This document shows, piece by piece, positions 25,606 through 36,774 of a stretch of 64,000 nucleotides of DNA. The stretch spans positions 62,001 to 126,000 of the forward strand of contig NC_009943.1 in the NCBI RefSeq assembly GCF_000018405.1, given 5' to 3'. A program made the position numbers and the translations under genes. The notes beneath the pieces are model-generated. The model was not told the origin of the DNA. It saw only the letters and a list, made by a program, of their open reading frames with translations, and ran no database searches. The stretch's first letter is position 1. Every line of letters starts with the position of its first letter. This DNA comes from Desulfosudis oleivorans Hxd3. GTDB lineage: Bacteria > Desulfobacterota > Desulfobacteria > Desulfobacterales > Desulfosudaceae.

Positions 25606-26601
25606 CTATACTTTTATTCGCTTGTCAAGATAAAACAGCAGCTTGTCGGCCCCGGCAGCGGCTGTGATCTCGCCGTGCTCCACGCGGGACACCACAGCCG
25701 AAAGGCTGTCAGCAATTTCCGGCAGGGCGAAAACCCGCTCCTTTATTCCCTCTTCCAGCAGCCGCCACATCCACTGGGCGGCCTGCTTGCGCCGTTTGGC
25801 CTCAAACTCGCCGCTTGCCTGAAGGGTCTTTCTGTGCGCCAGAACGGTCTCCCATATCGTGTCGATATTTTCCCCGGCCAGGGCGCTGCAGGTAAAAACT
25901 CTGGGACACCAGGCCGACCCGGATGGAGACAGCATGTGCAGGGCGACTTCATACTGCTGCCGGGCCTGGTCGGCCGCCTTGATGTTTTCGCCGTCGGCCT
26001 TGGTCACGGCCACGGCATCGGCCAGCTCCAGAATGCCTTTTTTAATGCCCTGCAACTCGTCCCCGGCCCCGGCCAGGGCCAGGACCAGAAAAAAATCGAC
26101 CATGGCGGCCACCGCGGTTTCGGACTGGCCCACGCCCACGGTCTCCACCAGAACCACGTCAAACCCGGCCGCCTCGCACACCAGCATGGACTCCCGGGTC
26201 CGGGCCGCAATACCACCCAGGGTTTTTCCCGACGGCGACGGCCGAATAAAGGCCCTCGGGTCGGCGGAAAGCTTTTCCATGCGGGTCTTGTCGCCCAGCA
26301 CGCTGCCGCCGCTGCGGGCGCTGCTGGGATCCACGGCCAGCACGGCCACGGTAAGCCCCTGGCAGGTCAGAAAGGTGCCCAGGGTTTCAATAAAAACACT
26401 TTTTCCCACGCCGGGAACCCCGGTGATGCCCACGCGGATCGCCCTGCCCGTGTGGGCAAGCAGCTCCCCCAGCACCTGGCCGGCCACCTTCCGGTGTTCG
26501 GCCAGGCCGCTTTCCACCAGGGTGATGGTTTTGGCCAGCATGCGCCGGTCCCGGTTCAGTACGCCTTTTATGTACTCTTCAGGTTTCTGAGGCGTGGACA
26601 T
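25606..26601 (-). CDS. meaB: MeaB-type G-protein chaperone of methylmalonyl-CoA mutase
   Basis: The 331-residue GTPase has the P-loop GVPGVGKS (61-68), a DPSSARSGGSVLGDKTRM region, ETVGVGQSE switch and the VTKADGEN specificity motif (NKxD variant TKAD). MeaB (formerly ArgK) loads adenosylcobalamin into the mutase and clears damaged cofactor. ATG 26601 follows AAAGGCACTGCC. It directly follows the mutase gene after a 175-bp gap, as expected for the pair. Confidence 0.93.
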   Translation of the reverse strand: MSTPQKPEEYIKGVLNRDRRMLAKTITLVESGLAEHRKVAGQVLGELLAHTGRAIRVGITGVPGVGKSVFIETLGTFLTCQGLTVAVLAVDPSSARSGGSVLGDKTRMEKLSADPRAFIRPSPSGKTLGGIAARTRESMLVCEAAGFDVVLVETVGVGQSETAVAAMVDFFLVLALAGAGDELQGIKKGILELADAVAVTKADGENIKAADQARQQYEVALHMLSPSGSAWCPRVFTCSALAGENIDTIWETVLAHRKTLQASGEFEAKRRKQAAQWMWRLLEEGIKERVFALPEIADSLSAVVSRVEHGEITAAAGADKLLFYLDKRIKV

Positions 26602-26776
26602 GGCAGTGCCTTTAATTGCCTGCTGCGGCAACGGAACGGCCTCGTCGCAAAAAGCAGGGAGCCAACTTGTTATTTATATGAATTGCCTCTAACACAAAAA
26701 TCTTGACGCAAACGCGTTGTTCCGCCCTTTTCCGTCGTGGGCTCTGCGGGCCTTTTATTTTTTTCATGCAAGGCCG

Positions 26777-28897
26777 TTACCCTGCGGCTTCCAGCACCTT
26801 CAGCACCTGGTTGGCCGAGTCGGTGATCACCGTACCCGGACCGAACACCGCGGCCACGCCGGCGGAGCGGAGAACGTCGTAATCCGCCGGCGGAATGATG
26901 CCCCCGGCCACCACGTGAATATCATCACCACCTTCGGCCTTGAGGGCCGCGATCAGCTGGGGCACCAGGGCCTTGTGGCCCGCCGCCAGGCTGGAGACCC
27001 CCACCACGTGCACGTCGTTTTCCACCGCCATTTTGGCCGCCTCTTCCGGCGTCTGGAACATGGGGCCGATGTCCACGTCAAACCCCAGGTCGGCAAACCC
27101 GGTGGCCACCACCTTGATGCCCCGGTCGTGTCCGTCCTGGCCCATCTTGACCACCAGGATTCTGGGTTTGCGGCCGTGCTTTTCGGCAAACTGGTCGGTC
27201 CGTTTTCGCAGGGAGGCAATCACCTCGCTGTCGCCGTACTCGCCGGCATAGACGCCGGAGATGCACTGGGTGGTGGCCACAAACCGGCCAAACACCTTTT
27301 CCATGGCGTCGGAGATCTCTCCCACCGTGGCCCGGGCCCGAATCGCGGGAATACAGGCCTCCAGAAGGTTGCCGCCGGACCCGGCGCATTGGGTGACCGC
27401 CTCAAGGGCCTTTTTAACGGCCTCGTTGTCCCGCGACGCCCGCAATTCTTTAAGCCGGGCCTCCTGCTCCTCCCGCACCGCTTCGGAAACCTCCCGCACC
27501 TCCAGGGGGCTTTCGTCAGCCACCTTGTATTTATTGACGCCCACCACGGTCTCTTTTCCCTGGTCAATGCGGGCCTGGCGCCGGGCCGCCGCCTCTTCGA
27601 TGCGCATTTTGGGCATGCCGGTTTCAATGGCTTTGGCCATGCCGCCCATCTCCTCGATTTCCGCGATGATCTTGCGGGCCTCGTCCGCAATGGCCGCGGT
27701 CAGGGCTTCCACGTAGTAGGAACCGCCCAGGGGATCCACCACCTTGCAGACATGGCTCTCCTCCTGAACGATAATCTGGGTGTTTCTGGCCACTCGGGCC
27801 GACAGCTCGGTGGGCAGGCTCACGGCCTCGTCAAAGGCGTTGGTGTGCAGGGACTGGGTGCCGCCGAGCACCGCGGAAAGACACTCCAGGGTGGTGCGAA
27901 TGATGTTGTTGTAGGGATCCTGCTGGGTCAGGCTCCAGCCCGAGGTCTGGCAGTGAGTGCGCAGCATGGAAGACCGGGAATCCTTGGGGGAAAACCGGCC
28001 CACAATTTCTGACCAGAGCAGCCGGGCCGCCCGGAGCATGGCAATCTCCATGAAAAAGTTCATGCCGATGCCGAAGAAAAAGGAGAGCCGGGGAGCGAAG
28101 GCATCGATATCCAGGCCCGCGGCCAGGGCCGCCTTGATGTACTCCAGGCCGTCGGCCAGGGTAAAGGCGGTCTGAAGCACCGAATCGGCGCCGGCCTCCA
28201 TCATGTGGTAACCACTGATGCTGATGGTGTTGTATCTGGGCATGTGGGTCGAACAGTATTGAATGATGTCCGACACGATACGCATGGAAGGCGTCGGCGG
28301 ATAGATGTATGTGTTGCGGGTGAGATATTCCTTTAATATGTCGTTCTGAATGGTGCCGGCCAGCAGTTTCTGGTCCACGCCCTGCTCCTCGGCGGCCACG
28401 ATATAGGCGGCCAGCACCGGCAGGACCGCGCCGTTCATGGTCATGGAGACGGACATCTTATCCAGGGGAATGCCGTCAAACAGAATCTTCATGTCCTCGA
28501 TCGAGTCAATGGCCACACCGGCCTTGCCCACGTCCCCCGCCACCCGGGGATGATCCGAATCGTAGCCCCGGTGGGTGGCCAGGTCAAAGGCCACGGAAAG
28601 CCCCTTCTGGCCGGCGGCCAGGTTCCTGCGGTAAAAGGCGTTGGACTCTTTGGCGGTTGAAAAACCGGCGTACTGGCGAATGGTCCAGGGCCGTCCCGCG
28701 TACATGGTGGCCTTGACCCCCCGCACAAAGGGGGTCTCTCCGGGAAGTGTGTCCACGTGGGACAGGTTTTCCGCGTCCTCTTTTGTGTAAAGGGGCTTGA
28801 TGGTGACGCCTTCCGGTGTTTTCCATAACAGGGAATCGACCGGCTTGCCCTTCATCTCTTTTTCCGCCATCTGTTTCCATTTTTCCGTGTTGGCCAT
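26777..28897 (-). CDS. mcmA: Methylmalonyl-CoA mutase, single-chain
   Basis: The 706-residue enzyme converts (R)-methylmalonyl-CoA to succinyl-CoA with adenosylcobalamin. The N-terminal TIM barrel has [22 protein letters not shown] and the C-terminal B12 domain has DGHDRG (588-593) with His590 as cobalt ligand, then GG near ...VVAGGIIPP. One chain holding both domains corresponds to the MutB type; no small MutA subunit is present, so it is likely a homodimer. It lies between the epimerase and MeaB genes. Confidence 0.96.
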   Translation of the reverse strand: MANTEKWKQMAEKEMKGKPVDSLLWKTPEGVTIKPLYTKEDAENLSHVDTLPGETPFVRGVKATMYAGRPWTIRQYAGFSTAKESNAFYRRNLAAGQKGLSVAFDLATHRGYDSDHPRVAGDVGKAGVAIDSIEDMKILFDGIPLDKMSVSMTMNGAVLPVLAAYIVAAEEQGVDQKLLAGTIQNDILKEYLTRNTYIYPPTPSMRIVSDIIQYCSTHMPRYNTISISGYHMMEAGADSVLQTAFTLADGLEYIKAALAAGLDIDAFAPRLSFFFGIGMNFFMEIAMLRAARLLWSEIVGRFSPKDSRSSMLRTHCQTSGWSLTQQDPYNNIIRTTLECLSAVLGGTQSLHTNAFDEAVSLPTELSARVARNTQIIVQEESHVCKVVDPLGGSYYVEALTAAIADEARKIIAEIEEMGGMAKAIETGMPKMRIEEAAARRQARIDQGKETVVGVNKYKVADESPLEVREVSEAVREEQEARLKELRASRDNEAVKKALEAVTQCAGSGGNLLEACIPAIRARATVGEISDAMEKVFGRFVATTQCISGVYAGEYGDSEVIASLRKRTDQFAEKHGRKPRILVVKMGQDGHDRGIKVVATGFADLGFDVDIGPMFQTPEEAAKMAVENDVHVVGVSSLAAGHKALVPQLIAALKAEGGDDIHVVAGGIIPPADYDVLRSAGVAAVFGPGTVITDSANQVLKVLEAAG

Positions 28898-28940
28898 GGG
28901 TCCTCCTTATATGATCGACGCGTGGTCCTTGTCTTTTTTG

Positions 28941-29348
28941 TTATCCGGATCGTTCACACAGCTCCACCAGCACACCGCCGGTGGCTTTGGGGTGAATAAA
29001 GGCGATTTTCCCGCCGCCGGCCCCTTTTCTCGGGATTTCGTCGATCAGGGCAACGCCCTTTTCCTTTAATTCAGCCAGAGCCGCCTCGATGTTTTCCACG
29101 CGAAAGGCGATATGGTGAACACCCTGGCCTTTTTTCTCGATATATTTGGCCACCGGGCTCTCCGGGCCGGTGGCTTCCAGCAGTTCGGCCTCGCTTTCAC
29201 CCACCGGCAGAAAGGCGGTGGTCACCTTCTGCGCTTCAACGGTTTCCGTGCCTTCAAACGGCAGGCCCAGCATGTCGCACCAGAACTTTTTGCCCTCTTC
29301 AATGTTGTTGACAGCGATTCCCAGGTGGTCAATCTTTAAAATCTTCAT
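28941..29348 (-). CDS. mce: Methylmalonyl-CoA epimerase
   Basis: The 135-residue vicinal-oxygen-chelate protein begins [19 protein letters not shown] and contains [16 protein letters not shown] and a Glu in LVELCER, giving the His/His/Glu-type metal site. It interconverts (S)- and (R)-methylmalonyl-CoA, linking the transcarboxylase product to the mutase. It lies 43 bp upstream of the mutase gene on the same strand. Confidence 0.95.
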   Translation of the reverse strand: MKILKIDHLGIAVNNIEEGKKFWCDMLGLPFEGTETVEAQKVTTAFLPVGESEAELLEATGPESPVAKYIEKKGQGVHHIAFRVENIEAALAELKEKGVALIDEIPRKGAGGGKIAFIHPKATGGVLVELCERSG

Positions 29349-29384
29349 ATCTCTCTCCTGTATGGTGTTACATCGATTGTTCGT

Positions 29385-30572
29385 TTAACCCGCGTGTCGT
29401 GCTTCGGCCATGGCCCGGGCAAAGCCCGGGGCCGCGTTTTTGATGGTGTCGTCTTCCACGCAGAAAGCCAGCCGAAAGTGGCCGGGCCGGCCGAACCCCA
29501 CGCCGGGCACCGCCAGAATGCGCTGCTCCTGCAGAATCTTGACAAACGCTACATCATCCGCCTGCGGCGATTTTGGAAACAGATAGAAGGCCCCGGCCGG
29601 TTTTATAAAATCGTATCCCGCGTCGGCCAGAAGATCACAGAGCAGGTCCCGCTTTCTGGCATATTCACCGATATCCACGTGCTGGCCCTGCATGAAGGTG
29701 ATCACCCGCTGCATCAGGGCCGGGGCATTGACAAACCCCAGCACCCGGTTGGCAAAGGTCATGGCATCCACCAGCTCCCGCCGGCAGGCGGTGGCCGGGT
29801 TGACTGCCACAAACCCGATGCGCTCACCGGGCAGTGACAGGGTTTTGGAGTAGGAGGAGACCACCAGGCTGTTCTCATAGGCGGGAAACAGGGGCGGCAC
29901 GACAGTTCCATCATACACGATGTCCCGGTAGGGCTCGTCCGAGATCAGGTAAATGGGGCGGCCGTGCTCCCGGCTTTTTTCAGACAGCAGGGATCCCAGG
30001 TGTTCCAGGGTTTGCGCGGAATAGACCGCGCCGGTGGGGTTGTTGGGTGAATTGATGATCACGGCCCGGGTTTTTTTATCCATGGCCTGTTCAAGGGCCG
30101 CCAGGTCGATATCAAATTCAGCGCCGGTCTGGACCGTCTTAAAGCAGCCACCGTGATTTTCCGTGTAAAACCGGTACTCCACAAAAAAAGGGGCCAGCCC
30201 CACCACAATGTCGCCGGGATCTAAAATGGCCTTGAGAATCACGTTAAGGCCGCCGGCTGCACCGCAGGTCATGAGAACGCCGTCTGCCGACACCTCGGCC
30301 TGCTGCTCCATGGAAACCTGGTCGGCCACGGCCTGCCGGGTTTCGGGATAGCCGGCATTGGGCATGTACCCGTGTCCGGTGTCCGGGCCGGCCGACACAT
30401 CGGCCAGAACCTTTTTAAACCGTTCCGGCGGCGGTACATTGGGGTTGCCCAGGCTGAAATCAAACACGTTGGATGCGCCATGGGCCGCCCGCAGCCGGGC
30501 CCCCTCTTCAAACATCTTCCGTATCCAGGAAGACGCGGACAGGCACGCTTTTACATTTTTGGATATCGGCAT
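29385..30572 (-). CDS. Class I/II PLP-dependent aminotransferase
   Basis: The 395-residue fold-type I enzyme has INSPNNPTGAVY (173-184), SDEPYRDI (211-218) and Lys243 in SYSKTLSLPGERIGF. The motif style resembles aspartate/alanine-type aminotransferases, and Arg near the C-terminus (GHFRLAFC) would bind the substrate carboxylate. It is the first gene after the promoter at 30666-30694 and lies 36 bp before mce, so it may make or remove an amino acid feeding pyruvate or oxaloacetate in the same pathway (inference). Substrate not determinable. Confidence 0.85.
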   Translation of the reverse strand: MPISKNVKACLSASSWIRKMFEEGARLRAAHGASNVFDFSLGNPNVPPPERFKKVLADVSAGPDTGHGYMPNAGYPETRQAVADQVSMEQQAEVSADGVLMTCGAAGGLNVILKAILDPGDIVVGLAPFFVEYRFYTENHGGCFKTVQTGAEFDIDLAALEQAMDKKTRAVIINSPNNPTGAVYSAQTLEHLGSLLSEKSREHGRPIYLISDEPYRDIVYDGTVVPPLFPAYENSLVVSSYSKTLSLPGERIGFVAVNPATACRRELVDAMTFANRVLGFVNAPALMQRVITFMQGQHVDIGEYARKRDLLCDLLADAGYDFIKPAGAFYLFPKSPQADDVAFVKILQEQRILAVPGVGFGRPGHFRLAFCVEDDTIKNAAPGFARAMAEARHAG

Positions 30573-30665
30573 GAACGGCTCCGCCGGCGCCCCCTGCTGT
30601 GCCGGGATGATCGCCGGATTTGAAGGTGTTTCAACCGGTTCGAAAATCTCTCCATCAAGCGTTGG

Positions 30666-30694
30666 AGAATAAAGGATTCCACTTCCTTTGTCAA
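30666..30694 (-). promoter_or_regulatory. Promoter of the aminotransferase-mce-mutase-transcarboxylase-suc operon
   Basis: On the minus strand TTGACA (30694-30689), 17 bp, TATTCT (30671-30666), leaving a leader of about 90 bp. No strong terminator is visible on the minus strand down to 19.5 kb, so it may drive ten genes. Confidence 0.65.
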
Positions 30695-30759
30695 TGGCTA
30701 TTTCGGCCGGCCAGACACCGATTCTTCCGGCCGGTGCCGGCCTGGCCGCCTGTTTTGCT

Positions 30760-30789
30760 TTGACATTCCGGCAGAAAGCCCCGTATACT
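30760..30789 (+). promoter_or_regulatory. Promoter of the DUF2065 gene
   Basis: TTGACA (30760-30765), 18 bp, TATACT (30784-30789), about 70 bp before the start. It is divergent from the operon promoter 65 bp away. Confidence 0.65.
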
Positions 30790-30859
30790 GGGCACCCTGA
30801 ACCAGCCGGCCCGGTCTGGTCGAAATAAAGGGACTGCCTCGTAAAGAAGGTAAAACGAT

Positions 30860-31045
30860 ATGAAATTTTTTCTCTGCGTCATCGGCATGGTCATGATCAT
30901 TGAGGGCATGCCCTATTTTGCCTTTCCCGAAACCGTCAAAACCTGGCTGAAACAGCTTCTGGAGCTGGAGCCCCGGGTGCTGCGGCTCTTCGGTCTGACC
31001 CTGATGCTGGCCGGGCTGGGCCTGGTCTACCTGGGCAACCAGTAG
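30860..31045 (+). CDS. DUF2065 small membrane protein
   Basis: The 61-residue protein has two hydrophobic segments (about 2-22 and 43-60) around a PYFAFPE/LLELEPRVLRLFG loop, the layout of DUF2065 proteins. Function is unknown; it should sit in the inner membrane. The ATG follows AAGAAGGTAAAACGAT. It is a monocistronic unit ahead of queA. Confidence 0.75.
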   Translation: MKFFLCVIGMVMIIEGMPYFAFPETVKTWLKQLLELEPRVLRLFGLTLMLAGLGLVYLGNQ

Positions 31046-31214
31046 TCCGGGTATGGCATAAATTTTTCCGGCACACACAAAAATTTATATAAATTACAGT
31101 TGGATGCAATGGGGTTCGGTGTTTTTAAAAACCGCAACCGCTCACAAACGATTTGAGGTTCTTTACACCCCGTTTTTATATAAGAATTTCATGAAATATC
31201 CGGGCTAAGCTTTT

Positions 31215-32264
31215 ATGTTTCTTGTCTCCGATTACGATTATGACCTGCCGCCGGACAGAATCGCCCAGCAGCCGGTAACCCAACGGGACAGCAGCCGCCT
31301 GCTGCGGCTGGACCGCGCCCGCGGCGGCATTTCCCATCACCGGTTTTACGACCTGCCCGACCTGTTGCGGCCCTCGGACCTGCTGGTGGTCAACAACACA
31401 AGGGTGGTGCCGGCCCGGCTGGAAGGGATCAAGGAGACCGGGGGCCGGGCCGGGGCGCTGATCCTGGATTACCCGGGCGTCCGCACGGAAAAAGGCGTGA
31501 TATGCCGCTGCATGGTCAAGGCCTCGGGCCGCCTTCGGCCGGGCACGCGGTTTCTCTTTGAAGACAGGCTTTCCGCCAGCGTGGTGGACGCCGCCGACGG
31601 CCTCTACACCCTTTGCTTTTCCTGCGACGGTGATTTTGACCAAACGCTTTTTGCCGTGGGACGAACCCCGCTGCCGCCCTATATCACACGAAACCGGGAC
31701 GGGGCCCCCTGCGACGACCGGACCTGTTACCAGACCGTCTATGCCGACCGGGACGGGGCCGTGGCCGCGCCCACGGCCGGGCTTCACTTTACGCCGAACG
31801 TGCTGGACCGTCTGGCGGCAAAAGGCATCTCCACGGCACCGGTCACCCTGCACGTGGGCCACGGCACCTTTCTGCCGGTGCGGGTTTCCGACATTCGGGA
31901 CCATGCCATGCACAGCGAACGATTTGAGGTCCCGGCAGCTACGGCGGCAGCCATCAACGCCACCCGGCGCGACGGCGGCCGGGTGGTGGCTGTCGGCACC
32001 ACGGTGGTCCGCACCCTGGAGTACGTGGCCCGCACATGCGGCGAGATTCGCGCCTTTTCCGGCGCCTGTGACCTGTTCATCTACCCGGGGTATAATTTTC
32101 AGGCCATCGCCGCCATGATCACAAATTTTCACCTGCCCCGGTCCACCCTGCTGATGCTGGTCTCCGCATTTACCGGCAGAGAAAAGGTTCTGGCCGCCTA
32201 TGAAGCAGCCATTCAGGAAAAATACCGGTTCTACAGCTACGGTGACGCCATGTTGATAGAATAA
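31215..32264 (+). CDS. queA: S-adenosylmethionine:tRNA ribosyltransferase-isomerase
   Basis: QueA adds the ribosyl part of SAM to preQ1 at tRNA position 34, giving epoxyqueuosine. The 349-residue protein starts MFLVSDYDYDLPPDRIAQQP and has LLVVNNTRVVPARL, VAAPTAGLHFT and HVGHGTFLPVR, all family motifs. It is followed by tgt, the preceding enzyme of the same pathway, 93 bp downstream, so the two probably form a unit. Confidence 0.97.
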   Translation: MFLVSDYDYDLPPDRIAQQPVTQRDSSRLLRLDRARGGISHHRFYDLPDLLRPSDLLVVNNTRVVPARLEGIKETGGRAGALILDYPGVRTEKGVICRCMVKASGRLRPGTRFLFEDRLSASVVDAADGLYTLCFSCDGDFDQTLFAVGRTPLPPYITRNRDGAPCDDRTCYQTVYADRDGAVAAPTAGLHFTPNVLDRLAAKGISTAPVTLHVGHGTFLPVRVSDIRDHAMHSERFEVPAATAAAINATRRDGGRVVAVGTTVVRTLEYVARTCGEIRAFSGACDLFIYPGYNFQAIAAMITNFHLPRSTLLMLVSAFTGREKVLAAYEAAIQEKYRFYSYGDAMLIE

Positions 32265-32267
32265 TAA

Positions 32268-33512
<1,245 letters not shown>

Positions 33513-33606
33513 CTGACAAAGGGGCCGCTGTCCCGGCCGGGTAAAACCTTCGGCACCGGTTCCCGTCAATGGCGTGCGGTTGTGGTGAACCAGACAAGGA
33601 GACAAG

Positions 33607-33825
33607 ATGAAAGAACAGGTAAAAGCGGCCCTGGACAAAATCCGGCCCCAGCTTCAGGCGGACGGCGGTGATGTGGAACTGGTGGATGTGGAAAACGGAA
33701 ACGTGTCGGTGCGGCTCAAGGGGGCCTGCGCCGGATGTCCCATGTCCCAGATCACCCTCAAGCAGAGAATTGAGGCCTATCTGAAAAAAACGGTGCCCGG
33801 TGTGATCAACGTCGAAAAGGTCTGA
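33607..33825 (+). CDS. NifU C-terminal-like (Nfu) Fe-S scaffold protein
   Basis: The 72-residue protein is a stand-alone Nfu domain with the two cysteines CAGCP at 41 and 44 and [12 protein letters not shown] before them. Nfu domains bridge a [4Fe-4S] cluster between dimer partners and hand it to target enzymes. The ATG follows AGGAGACAAG. It is a single gene between tgt and the rplU promoter. Confidence 0.9.
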   Translation: MKEQVKAALDKIRPQLQADGGDVELVDVENGNVSVRLKGACAGCPMSQITLKQRIEAYLKKTVPGVINVEKV

Positions 33826-33903
33826 CCCGGCCCATACCGCCCGGTCTCCGTCAAGAGGCGGCGGAATATAAAACAATCCGGCCGTCAAAAGCAAAAAAAC
33901 CCC

Positions 33904-33931
33904 TTGACAAACAGGCTTTGCCGTCTATAAT
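33904..33931 (+). promoter_or_regulatory. Strong promoter of rplU-rpmA-obgE
   Basis: TTGACA (33904-33909), 16 bp, TATAAT (33926-33931); both hexamers are perfect. It lies about 60 bp before the rplU start. Confidence 0.85.
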
Positions 33932-33991
33932 AACCAGATTTGTCAGCCGCCTGATGTTCAGGCGATTTTGAAAATATCACAAGGAGTTGGC

Positions 33992-34306
33992 ATGTACGCT
34001 GTAATTGCTACCGGTGGAAAACAGTACCGGGTCGAAAAAGACGAGGTGTTGAGGCTTGAAAAGCTTCCCGGTCAGGTGGGGGACACGGTCTCCTTTGACC
34101 AGATTCTGCTGTTTTCAGACGGCGAATCCGTTTCCGTGGGAACCCCTGTTCTGGGCAATGTCACTGTCTCCGGTAAAATCGTGGAGCAGGACAGGGCCAA
34201 AAAAATCCTGGTCTTTAAAACCAAGCGACGGAAACGGTATCGTCGCAAGCAGGGTCACCGCCAGTCGTTTACCGCCGTCCGGATCGAAACCATTCAGGCG
34301 GGATAA
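33992..34306 (+). CDS. rplU: Ribosomal protein L21
   Basis: The 104-residue 50S protein starts [14 protein letters not shown], the family N-terminus, and ends with [17 protein letters not shown], the 23S-binding tail. ATG 33992 follows AAGGAGTTGG. It leads the conserved rplU-rpmA-obgE set under the promoter at 33904. Confidence 0.97.
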   Translation: MYAVIATGGKQYRVEKDEVLRLEKLPGQVGDTVSFDQILLFSDGESVSVGTPVLGNVTVSGKIVEQDRAKKILVFKTKRRKRYRRKQGHRQSFTAVRIETIQAG

Positions 34307-34367
34307 GCCCGGCAACAGACTAAGGAATACACAAAAAGTCCTTTTTTGTTTATAAGGAGCAGTAACC

Positions 34368-34619
34368 ATGGCACATAAAAAAGCAGGCGGCAGCTCGAAA
34401 AACGGCCGCGACAGCAGGGGCCAGCGCCGCGGCGTAAAGCGGTTCGGCGGCGAAAAGGTTCGTGCCGGCAACATCCTGGTACGCCAGCTGGGCACCCATT
34501 TTCATCCCGGAAACAACGTGGGCCTGGGCAGGGACTACACGCTGTTTGCCAAGATCGACGGCGTGGTGACCTATGAGTCTTCGGGGGCCCGCAAACAAGT
34601 CAGCGTTTATGCCGATTGA
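34368..34619 (+). CDS. rpmA: Ribosomal protein L27
   Basis: The 83-residue protein begins [16 protein letters not shown], the exposed N-terminus that reaches the peptidyl-transferase centre; no Firmicutes-type N-terminal extension is present. ATG follows AAGGAGCAGTAACC. Its TGA overlaps the TTG of obgE. Confidence 0.97.
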   Translation: MAHKKAGGSSKNGRDSRGQRRGVKRFGGEKVRAGNILVRQLGTHFHPGNNVGLGRDYTLFAKIDGVVTYESSGARKQVSVYAD

Positions 34620-35617
34620 AATTCATTGACGAAGCCACGATCACGGTCAGCTCCGGCAAGGGCGGCCGGGGATGTGTCAGTTTCCGACGGGAACGATTCG
34701 TCCCCCGGGGCGGCCCGGACGGCGGAGACGGCGGCAGTGGCGGCAGCCTTCTCTTTCGCGTAAATCCCTCCAAACGCACCCTTTACGCCTTTCGTTCCAA
34801 AAAACAGTTTGCCGCGCCCAACGGCGCGCCCGGCGAAGGCCGGCAGAAAACCGGCAAGTCCGGCGACGATCTTGTCATTGAGGTGCCGCCGGGAACCCTT
34901 ATCTTTGACGCTGACACCGGCGCAATTATTCGGGACATGGTTTCCCCGGAAGAAGACTTTGTGTTTCTGACCGGGGGCCGGGGCGGCAAAGGCAACAAAC
35001 ATTTTGCCACATCCACCCACCAGACCCCCCGGTTTGCCCAGCCCGGAGAACCGGCCCAGACCGCCACGGTAAGGCTGGAGCTCAAACTGCTGGCCGACGT
35101 GGGCCTCATCGGTCTGCCCAATGCCGGCAAATCCACCCTGCTCTCCGTAATCTCCGCGGCCCGGCCGGCCATCGGCGCCTATCCCTTTACCACCCTTTCC
35201 CCCAACCTGGGCATGGTAACCCTTGCCGGTGCCGAGCCTTTTGCCGTGGCTGATATTCCCGGCCTGATCGAAGGGGCCCACACCGGGGCCGGCCTGGGCA
35301 TCCGCTTTTTAAAACACATTGAGCGCACACGGCTGCTGGTTCACCTGATCGACGCCTCCGCCATCGACCCGGCGGATCCGGTTGCCCCCTTTCGGATCAT
35401 CAACGCGGAACTGGCCATGTTCAGCCCGGCCCTGGCCGAAAGGCCACAGGTGGTGGTGTTAAACAAGATGGACCTTACCGGCGCCGAAGCGCTGGCCCAA
35501 CAGTTTATCAACGCTGCCGGCATTAAAAAATGCTTTCTGATTTCCGCGGCCACCCGGTCCGGGGTGGAGGAGTTGAAAAAACATCTGTTTGAGTTATTAT
35601 GCAGCCATGACACCTGA
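34616..35617 (+). CDS. obgE: Obg GTPase, ribosome assembly
   Basis: The 333-residue GTPase starts at TTG 34616, overlapping the rpmA stop as TTGA, so it is translationally coupled. The N-terminal Gly-rich Obg fold (1-158) is followed by the G domain: G1 GLPNAGKS (166-173), G3 [11 protein letters not shown]4 NKMD, G5 ISAATRSG. There is no extended C-terminal OCT domain. It acts late in 50S assembly. proB follows, overlapping. Confidence 0.95.
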   Translation: MKFIDEATITVSSGKGGRGCVSFRRERFVPRGGPDGGDGGSGGSLLFRVNPSKRTLYAFRSKKQFAAPNGAPGEGRQKTGKSGDDLVIEVPPGTLIFDADTGAIIRDMVSPEEDFVFLTGGRGGKGNKHFATSTHQTPRFAQPGEPAQTATVRLELKLLADVGLIGLPNAGKSTLLSVISAARPAIGAYPFTTLSPNLGMVTLAGAEPFAVADIPGLIEGAHTGAGLGIRFLKHIERTRLLVHLIDASAIDPADPVAPFRIINAELAMFSPALAERPQVVVLNKMDLTGAEALAQQFINAAGIKKCFLISAATRSGVEELKKHLFELLCSHDT

Positions 35618-36737
35618 TGAAAGACACCGCTATTTTGACCAGGCCACCCGCGTTGTCGTCAAGGCCGGCAGCAACATTCTGACCGGGGAAAACGGGCTCA
35701 ACCTGACAGTGGTCCGGTCCATCAGTAAAGAGATCTGCCAGCTGATGGAGCGCGGCCTGGAGGTGCTCTTTGTCTCCTCCGGCGCCATGGCCTGCGGAAC
35801 AAAAAAAATGGACATGAAGCAGCGGCCGGCGGAGCTTCCCCAGCGACAGGCCGTTGCCGCCGTGGGTCAGGCCGGACTGATCCTGGCCTATGAAAAAGCC
35901 TTTGCAAAACACGGCCGGCAGGTGGCCCAGATCCTGCTGACCGGCGACGACCTCTCCAGCCGGAAACGCTACTTGAACGCCCGCAACACGCTCTACACCC
36001 TGCTGTCGTGGAAGGTGGTGCCTGTCATCAACGAAAACGACACCGTGGCCGTAGAAGAGATCAAGTTCGGCGACAACGACAACCTGGCCGCCATGATCGC
36101 CCTGCTTATGGACGCCCACCTGCTGATAAACCTTACCGACATCGACGGCCTGTTCGACAAAGACCCCCGGTCCCATGCCGACGCAAAGCGCGTAGAAACC
36201 GTGACCGCCGTCACCCGCAGCCTGGAACAGGCCGCCGGCCGGATGCCGGGAGCCCTTGGCACCGGGGGCATGATGAGCAAGATACAGGCCGCCAAAAAAG
36301 CCACCTGCTCCGGCGTTCCCGTGGTCATTGCCAACGGCCGGCGGAAAAACATCCTAACCGACCTGTTTGCCGGAAAGCCCGTGGGAACCTTTTTCCTGCC
36401 CACCGAACAGAAGCTGTGCAGCCGAAAGCGGTGGATCGCCTACAGCCTGAAAACCCGGGGCACCCTTACCGTGGATGAAGGCGCGGCCGGCGCCATTGTT
36501 CACAAGGGAAAAAGCCTTTTGCCCGGGGGCATCACTTCGGTTTCCGGAGACTTTTCCCATGGCGCGCCGGTGGACATTCTCTCCGCGTCCGGCGAGCATC
36601 TGGGCATCGGGCTTGTCAACTACAGCGCCGCCGAAATCCGCGCCATAAAGGGGCTGAAGACCGGTCTGATTGAAAAGACCCTGGGCGCCAAACCCTACGA
36701 CGAGGTGGTTCACAGAAACAATCTCGTTCTGGTGTAA
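35607..36737 (+). CDS. proB: Glutamate 5-kinase
   Basis: The 376-residue enzyme makes glutamyl-5-phosphate, first step of proline synthesis. It has RVVVKAGSNILT, SSGAMACG, NENDTVAVEEIKFGDND and GTGGMMSKIQAA in the amino-acid kinase domain and a C-terminal PUA domain (about 280-376). The start ATG 35607 overlaps the end of obgE; its ribosome site is weak, suggesting coupling. proA follows 37 bp later. Confidence 0.95.
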   Translation: MTPDERHRYFDQATRVVVKAGSNILTGENGLNLTVVRSISKEICQLMERGLEVLFVSSGAMACGTKKMDMKQRPAELPQRQAVAAVGQAGLILAYEKAFAKHGRQVAQILLTGDDLSSRKRYLNARNTLYTLLSWKVVPVINENDTVAVEEIKFGDNDNLAAMIALLMDAHLLINLTDIDGLFDKDPRSHADAKRVETVTAVTRSLEQAAGRMPGALGTGGMMSKIQAAKKATCSGVPVVIANGRRKNILTDLFAGKPVGTFFLPTEQKLCSRKRWIAYSLKTRGTLTVDEGAAGAIVHKGKSLLPGGITSVSGDFSHGAPVDILSASGEHLGIGLVNYSAAEIRAIKGLKTGLIEKTLGAKPYDEVVHRNNLVLV

Positions 36738-36774
36738 ACCGCCGCGCTGTCCGTAAAAAGAAAGGATGCTGCTC

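Noticed and set aside
26602-26776. Separate promoter for meaB
   Set aside because: AT-rich stretch but no pair of boxes with proper spacing.
23666-28012. Very long open frames on the plus strand opposite the 12S and mutase genes
   Set aside because: They mirror GC-rich codons of recognised genes, have no ribosome sites and no family motifs.
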